Shown here in pieces: positions 7,085-9,923 of a stretch of 9,923 nucleotides of DNA. Location of the stretch: NCBI GenBank assembly GCA_021813065.1, contig JAKALZ010000046.1:1-9923 (forward strand). The letters are read 5' to 3'. Source of the DNA: a bacterium. GTDB lineage: Bacteria > Spirochaetota > Spirochaetia > Treponematales > Rectinemataceae. Numbering within the stretch: position 1 is the first letter of the stretch; each line of letters opens with the position of its first letter. The notes beneath the pieces are model-generated. The model saw only the letters and a program-made list of their open reading frames with translations. It was not told where the DNA came from and did not search any database. The position numbers and the translations under genes were made by a program.

Positions 7085-7878
7085 CGCAAGAATTTGATAC
7101 AGACTCTATCCCAGAGCAATTTGGGAGCCCTTCTAGAGGTCGCACTTTTCATCTCAGCGATTTTGAAGGCCCACTCGATCTTCTCCTCTATCTTATCAAA
7201 ATGAATGAGATGAATATTCATGATATTCATCTTTCGAGCATCACCGAGCAATTCGTAGCGTGCCTAAATAGCGACCCCTCAGCCGACCTCGATGAAGTTT
7301 CTGAATTCTATCAGATGGCCGCGACTCTTCTCTTGATTAAATCTCGAAGCCTTCTGCCCCGCTCGGAAGATGATCTAGACGAATTCGATGATCCACGACG
7401 CGCGCTCATAGATCAGCTCATAGAGTACCATCGCTTTAAAAAGCTCTCTGAGCTCATGGAGCAGCGAGAGATGGAAGTTGAGTGGTGCGTCGAGCGCGAA
7501 GGGACGCAGAGAGCCCTCCCTTTCGCCGACGACCCCAACGATGACCCTTGGATTCCCGCCGATTCATGGGACCTCCTGCGCACCTTCGCGTCGATGATTA
7601 GGCACTTCAGCTCAGAGCGAATCATTGACCTGTATGAAGAAGTCAGCATTAACGAAAAAATCACCCTCATTCAGGAACTCTTGGCGCGGAAGGGTAGCTT
7701 CAGATTCGATGATCTCATCGCACGGCACTCAACAGCCCTCGACTTCGCATGCGCATTCCTTGCCTTGCTCGATTCGACAAAAAATAAACTGATTCGGATT
7801 CGTCAACATAAACTATTTGGCGATATCCTTATCATTCCATTCGCCTCTCCGGAGACTCCGCATGAACGAACAGCTTGA
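7081..7878 (+). CDS. scpA: ScpA, kleisin subunit of the SMC-ScpAB condensin
   Basis: ScpA is the kleisin that bridges SMC heads and binds ScpB to organise and segregate the chromosome. The 265 residues show the N-terminal SMC-neck-binding helices with FEGPLDLLLYLI (28-39) and LLLIKSRSLLP (83-93), an acidic linker (about 95-160) with DDLDEFDD and DDPNDDPW, and a C-terminal winged-helix domain (about 189-254) that should contact the SMC head. The start ATG 7081 overlaps the folK stop as ATGA, a usual sign of translational coupling; there is no strong ribosome binding site. Residues 1-22 are an extra hydrophilic lead before the conserved part. The 3' end overlaps scpB by 17 nt. A 10-bp inverted repeat lies in the codons for residues 43-51. 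SMC itself is not in the window. Confidence 0.95.
   Translation: MTQEFDTDSIPEQFGSPSRGRTFHLSDFEGPLDLLLYLIKMNEMNIHDIHLSSITEQFVACLNSDPSADLDEVSEFYQMAATLLLIKSRSLLPRSEDDLDEFDDPRRALIDQLIEYHRFKKLSELMEQREMEVEWCVEREGTQRALPFADDPNDDPWIPADSWDLLRTFASMIRHFSSERIIDLYEEVSINEKITLIQELLARKGSFRFDDLIARHSTALDFACAFLALLDSTKNKLIRIRQHKLFGDILIIPFASPETPHERTA
7208..7232 (+). repeat. 10-bp inverted repeat (hairpin) inside scpA
   Basis: AGATGAATAT (7208-7217) and ATATTCATCT (7223-7232) are perfect reverse complements around the 5-nt loop TCATG. The A+T-rich stem lies about 130 nt into scpA in codons for a conserved segment (MNIHDIH), so it may be a by-product of coding. No T-run follows. Confidence 0.6.
7851..7854 (+). promoter_or_regulatory. 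Ribosome binding site that fixes the scpB start
   Basis: GGAG inside the end of scpA lies 7 nt before ATG 7862. It supports this ATG over the in-frame ATG at 7817, which would add 15 residues not expected in ScpB. Confidence 0.7.
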
Positions 7879-8419
7879 CCAAGAAGTAGCGCTGTTGAGC
7901 GCGATATTATTCCTCGAGACTGAACCGGTGTCGGAAGCTTCGCTTGCGCGAATTTCAGGGCTGCCGCAGGAGCGAGTGAATCTTGCGATGCAACGGCTCA
8001 TCACTGAATTCGACCTGCCGGTGCATGGCTTTGGTCCCATAATGAGTGCCGGAGGGTGGATCTTTGCCCCAAAGCTGCTCCTATGGGATCAATTAAAAGA
8101 GCGCTATGGCAAAAAAAACGACATGAAGCTCTCGCGCGCCGCGATGGAGACGCTTGCGATCATCGCGTACTCGCAGCCCATAACCAGGGCTGAAATAGAA
8201 GCTATGCGTGGCGTAAATGCGGATTCGATGATGCGGTTATTGCTAGGGCGCAATCTCATCGCGGAGGTTGGCAAACGCGATGTGCCAGGCAAGCCTATGC
8301 AATATGGAACCACACAAGAATTTCTTAAGTATTTCAAACTTAACTCGATAGAAGATTTACCTAAGCTCGATGAAATAGAGAGCACACGTTTTTTAAAGCC
8401 GGAGACACCTGAGGGATGA
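7862..8419 (+). CDS. scpB: ScpB, winged-helix partner of ScpA in the SMC complex
   Basis: ScpB binds as a dimer to the middle of ScpA and regulates the SMC ATPase. The 185 residues fit the family. An N-terminal winged helix (about 1-82) is followed by the second (about 88-165), where the most conserved stretch lies: SRAAMETLAIIAYSQPITRA (91-110), EIEAMRGVNAD (111-121) and GRNLIAEVGKRDVPGKPMQYGTT in the region 129-151, ending LPKLDEI (166-172). The start at 7862 was chosen for GGAG 7 nt upstream and because it gives the typical N-terminus ending a short lead before LLSAILF. The gene begins inside the last 17 nt of scpA and its stop overlaps the next start as ATGA, so scpA, scpB and rluB are probably translated together. 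Confidence 0.95.
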   Translation: MNEQLDQEVALLSAILFLETEPVSEASLARISGLPQERVNLAMQRLITEFDLPVHGFGPIMSAGGWIFAPKLLLWDQLKERYGKKNDMKLSRAAMETLAIIAYSQPITRAEIEAMRGVNADSMMRLLLGRNLIAEVGKRDVPGKPMQYGTTQEFLKYFKLNSIEDLPKLDEIESTRFLKPETPEG

Positions 8420-9177
8420 AACAGCTCGAAGAAAAATCAATACGGTTGCACGTGTTTCTCGCGTCGTCAGGTATCGCGTCCCGAAGAGCCTGCGAAGATT
8501 TGATTCGGCAGGGGCGAGTCTCTGTCGATGATCACCTCGCGAACATTGGAGAAAAAATTCGAGGCGACGAACGAATCGCGATCGATGGCGCGACAATCGT
8601 TCTCAACAGAGAGAAACGGCTCCGATACATTCTCCTCAACAAGCCAAAGGGCTATTTGTCATCATCGAGCGATCCCTTCGGTCGACCATGCGCGCTCGAA
8701 CTCATCGCCGCAAGCATTCCAGAGCGGCTATACAACATTGGACGCCTAGATCAGTGGTCGAGCGGGCTTCTGCTTTTTACCAATGATGGCGATCTTGCCG
8801 CCAAACTGATGCATCCTTCGAGCGAGATAGAAAAAGAGTATTTCGTGAACACCGACGAACCGCTTCCCGAGGGTTTTGCGTCAAAATTTATACACGGCGT
8901 TGTTCACGAAGGCGTACGATATCGAGCACAGTCGGTTCGTCAAACAGCCCCCGACAAAGCGTATGTCATCCTTATCGAAGGCAAGAATAGAGAAATACGC
9001 CGTGTGTTGGAGCACTTCGGTCTCCGAGCACAGGCCCTTGAGCGCATACGGATTGGCCCCATCAAAGATATGAAACTTCCCTCCGGAGCATGGAGAGAAC
9101 TGACGCAGAATGAGGTTGAGGCGCTTAAGTCGCTGGCGAACAATTCGCCGATCGCCTCTGGAGGTCGACCCACATGA
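8416..9177 (+). CDS. rluB: RluB/RsuA-family pseudouridine synthase
   Basis: This enzyme isomerises a uridine in rRNA to pseudouridine; RluB acts on 23S U2605 in E. coli. The 253 residues contain an N-terminal S4 RNA-binding domain (about 9-55, RLHVFLASSGIASRRACEDL) and the RsuA-type catalytic domain with LLNKPKGY (73-80), the catalytic motif NIGRLDQWSSGLLLFTNDG (107-125, Asp112) and GKNREIRRVLEHFGL (189-203). SSGLLL replaces the more common TSGLLL. RluB is favoured over RsuA, RluE and RluF by the scpAB-rluB-cmk context, common in many bacteria, but the substrate cannot be read from the sequence. The ATG overlaps the scpB stop by 4 nt; GGAG at 8401-8404 is 11 nt upstream. The stop overlaps the cmk start by 4 nt. 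Confidence 0.9.
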   Translation: MKQLEEKSIRLHVFLASSGIASRRACEDLIRQGRVSVDDHLANIGEKIRGDERIAIDGATIVLNREKRLRYILLNKPKGYLSSSSDPFGRPCALELIAASIPERLYNIGRLDQWSSGLLLFTNDGDLAAKLMHPSSEIEKEYFVNTDEPLPEGFASKFIHGVVHEGVRYRAQSVRQTAPDKAYVILIEGKNREIRRVLEHFGLRAQALERIRIGPIKDMKLPSGAWRELTQNEVEALKSLANNSPIASGGRPT

Positions 9178-9869
9178 AAATCGCAATAGATGGCCCGGCT
9201 GGTTGCGGGAAGTCTACTATCGCGCGAATGATCGCGGACAACCTTGGATATCTGTACATAAACTCGGGGAATCTCTATCGAGCCGTTGCCTACCTGGCGA
9301 TCCGCGAAACCACGCCTTGGCAGAGCGCTCCGCGCATGGTCGACCTCATGAAGCGCCACCACTTTGACTATCATCCCGATGGTTCTGTCGTGGTCGATGG
9401 AGTATCCTTGCTCAAAGAATTGCGTAGTTCAGAAGTTGACGCGATTGTCTCCCAGGTATCCGCCATCCCAGAAATTCGTCATGAAGTGAATAAGATAATC
9501 CGGCAAATCGCGGTTTCAAAAAATGTAGTCAGCGAAGGGCGAGATATCACAACTGTCGTCTTTCCAGACGCCGAACTTAAAATATATCTCGACGCGTCCA
9601 CTCAGGTTCGCGCGACGCGACGCTTTCAAGAAAAATTGAACGAGCAAACCGATTCAAGCAAAGAAGGCGCGCGCGTATCCCCTCCCTCGATGGAAGAAAT
9701 AAGAAATAATATCGAAATGCGTGACAAACTCGACAAAGAAAAAGCGACGGGGGCGCTTAAAATCGCTCAAGATGCGGAATATTTGGACACCTCTGACTTG
9801 ACCATAGCGCAAGTTTATGAGAAAGTATACAAAATTCTAATGGCAAGGAATGCACATGGTAGAAAATAA
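9174..9869 (+). CDS. cmk: Cmk, cytidylate kinase
   Basis: Cmk phosphorylates CMP and dCMP with ATP, recycling products of RNA and phospholipid turnover. The 231 residues have the P-loop GPAGCGKST (7-15), the nucleotide-binding SGNLYRA (31-37; SGAMYRA in most), SEGRDITTVVFPDAELKIYL (120-139, with Arg123 and Asp124), and the closing RDKLDKEKATGALKIAQDAE region (183-202) leading to LDTSDL. Arg183 and Asp187 of the RDxxD motif are present. Lys190 stands where E. coli has Arg188, and the following Pro is Gly193. The region 152-173, which belongs to the mobile lid, looks about ten residues longer than in E. coli from memory and is hydrophilic. The start has GGAGG (9160-9164) 9 nt upstream and overlaps the rluB stop by 4 nt. 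The end overlaps the next open frame. Confidence 0.95.
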   Translation: MKIAIDGPAGCGKSTIARMIADNLGYLYINSGNLYRAVAYLAIRETTPWQSAPRMVDLMKRHHFDYHPDGSVVVDGVSLLKELRSSEVDAIVSQVSAIPEIRHEVNKIIRQIAVSKNVVSEGRDITTVVFPDAELKIYLDASTQVRATRRFQEKLNEQTDSSKEGARVSPPSMEEIRNNIEMRDKLDKEKATGALKIAQDAEYLDTSDLTIAQVYEKVYKILMARNAHGRK

Positions 9870-9923
9870 GGAAGTGGGAATGGACGTTCATGAACCCTCC
9901 CGGGACGATATCCAAACACAATT
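9856..9923 (+). CDS. Start of the next gene, probably ribosomal protein S1, cut by the window edge
   Basis: The frame is open from ATG 9856 to the right edge and reads MVENKEVGMDVHEPSRDDIQTQ. AAGGA at 9845-9849 lies 6 nt before this ATG. A second in-frame ATG at 9880 has its own AAGGA (9868-9872) 7 nt upstream and would begin MDVHEPSRDD, just after the cmk stop, so either start is possible. The 22 visible residues are too few and too acidic and variable to identify the product. The assignment to S1 rests on the cmk-rpsA order known in many bacteria, spirochaetes included, and is an inference. Confidence 0.5.
   Translation, partial: MVENKEVGMDVHEPSRDDIQTQ

Noticed and set aside
8940..9374. 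A 144-codon minus-strand frame across the rluB-cmk junction
   Set aside because: Both plus-strand genes are securely identified by catalytic motifs; the antisense frame has none.
1..9923. Mobile element, CRISPR array, defence or toxin-antitoxin system
   Set aside because: All plus-strand genes except the first and last fit housekeeping families, there are no terminal inverted repeats, integrase or transposase motifs, or regularly spaced repeats.

Overview
The window is a gene-dense, single-strand stretch of bacterial chromosome carrying housekeeping genes: protein targeting, lipoprotein export, recombination, folate synthesis, chromosome condensation, rRNA modification and nucleotide metabolism. 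No tRNA, rRNA, insertion sequence, phage gene, CRISPR array or defence system is visible. G+C looks to be about half by eye, with many CGCG and GATCGC words. A LolCDE-type transporter implies an outer membrane. The RecA core wording (for example [13 protein letters not shown] and LALHAIAE) and the ftsY / lol / recA / scpAB / cmk neighbourhood suggest a spirochaete of the Treponema/Spirochaeta group. That assignment is an inference from remembered family sequences, not a database result.

Layout, all on the plus strand. (1) From the left edge to 920 is the 3' part of an unrecognised envelope protein with an export signal and two C-terminal membrane segments. (2) 955-1821 is ftsY, the SRP receptor. 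(3) 1833-5222 is a permease - ATPase - permease block (LolC/E-like, LolD, LolC/E-like) with overlapping genes. (4) 5223-5314 is the only real intergenic gap; it holds a candidate extended -10 promoter inside an 8-bp inverted repeat and a strong ribosome binding site. (5) 5315 to the right edge runs recA, folK, scpA, scpB, rluB, cmk and the start of a further gene, probably rpsA. Every junction in block 5 is either a 6-nt gap or an overlap.

How the genes work together. FtsY brings ribosomes making inner-membrane proteins, such as the Lol permeases next door, to the translocon. The Lol complex then extracts mature lipoproteins from the inner membrane. Downstream of the recA promoter region, recombination (RecA), chromosome organisation with SMC (ScpA/ScpB), ribosome maturation (RluB), CMP/dCMP phosphorylation (Cmk), folate synthesis (FolK) and possibly ribosomal protein S1 appear to lie on one transcript with translational coupling.

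I looked for a hidden novel system and did not find one. The points worth a second look are the unrecognised exported protein, the inverted repeat over the recA promoter, the long N-terminal and Ser/Thr-rich C-terminal extensions of RecA, the altered G4 region of FtsY, and the fusion of recA transcription to the scpAB-rluB-cmk line.
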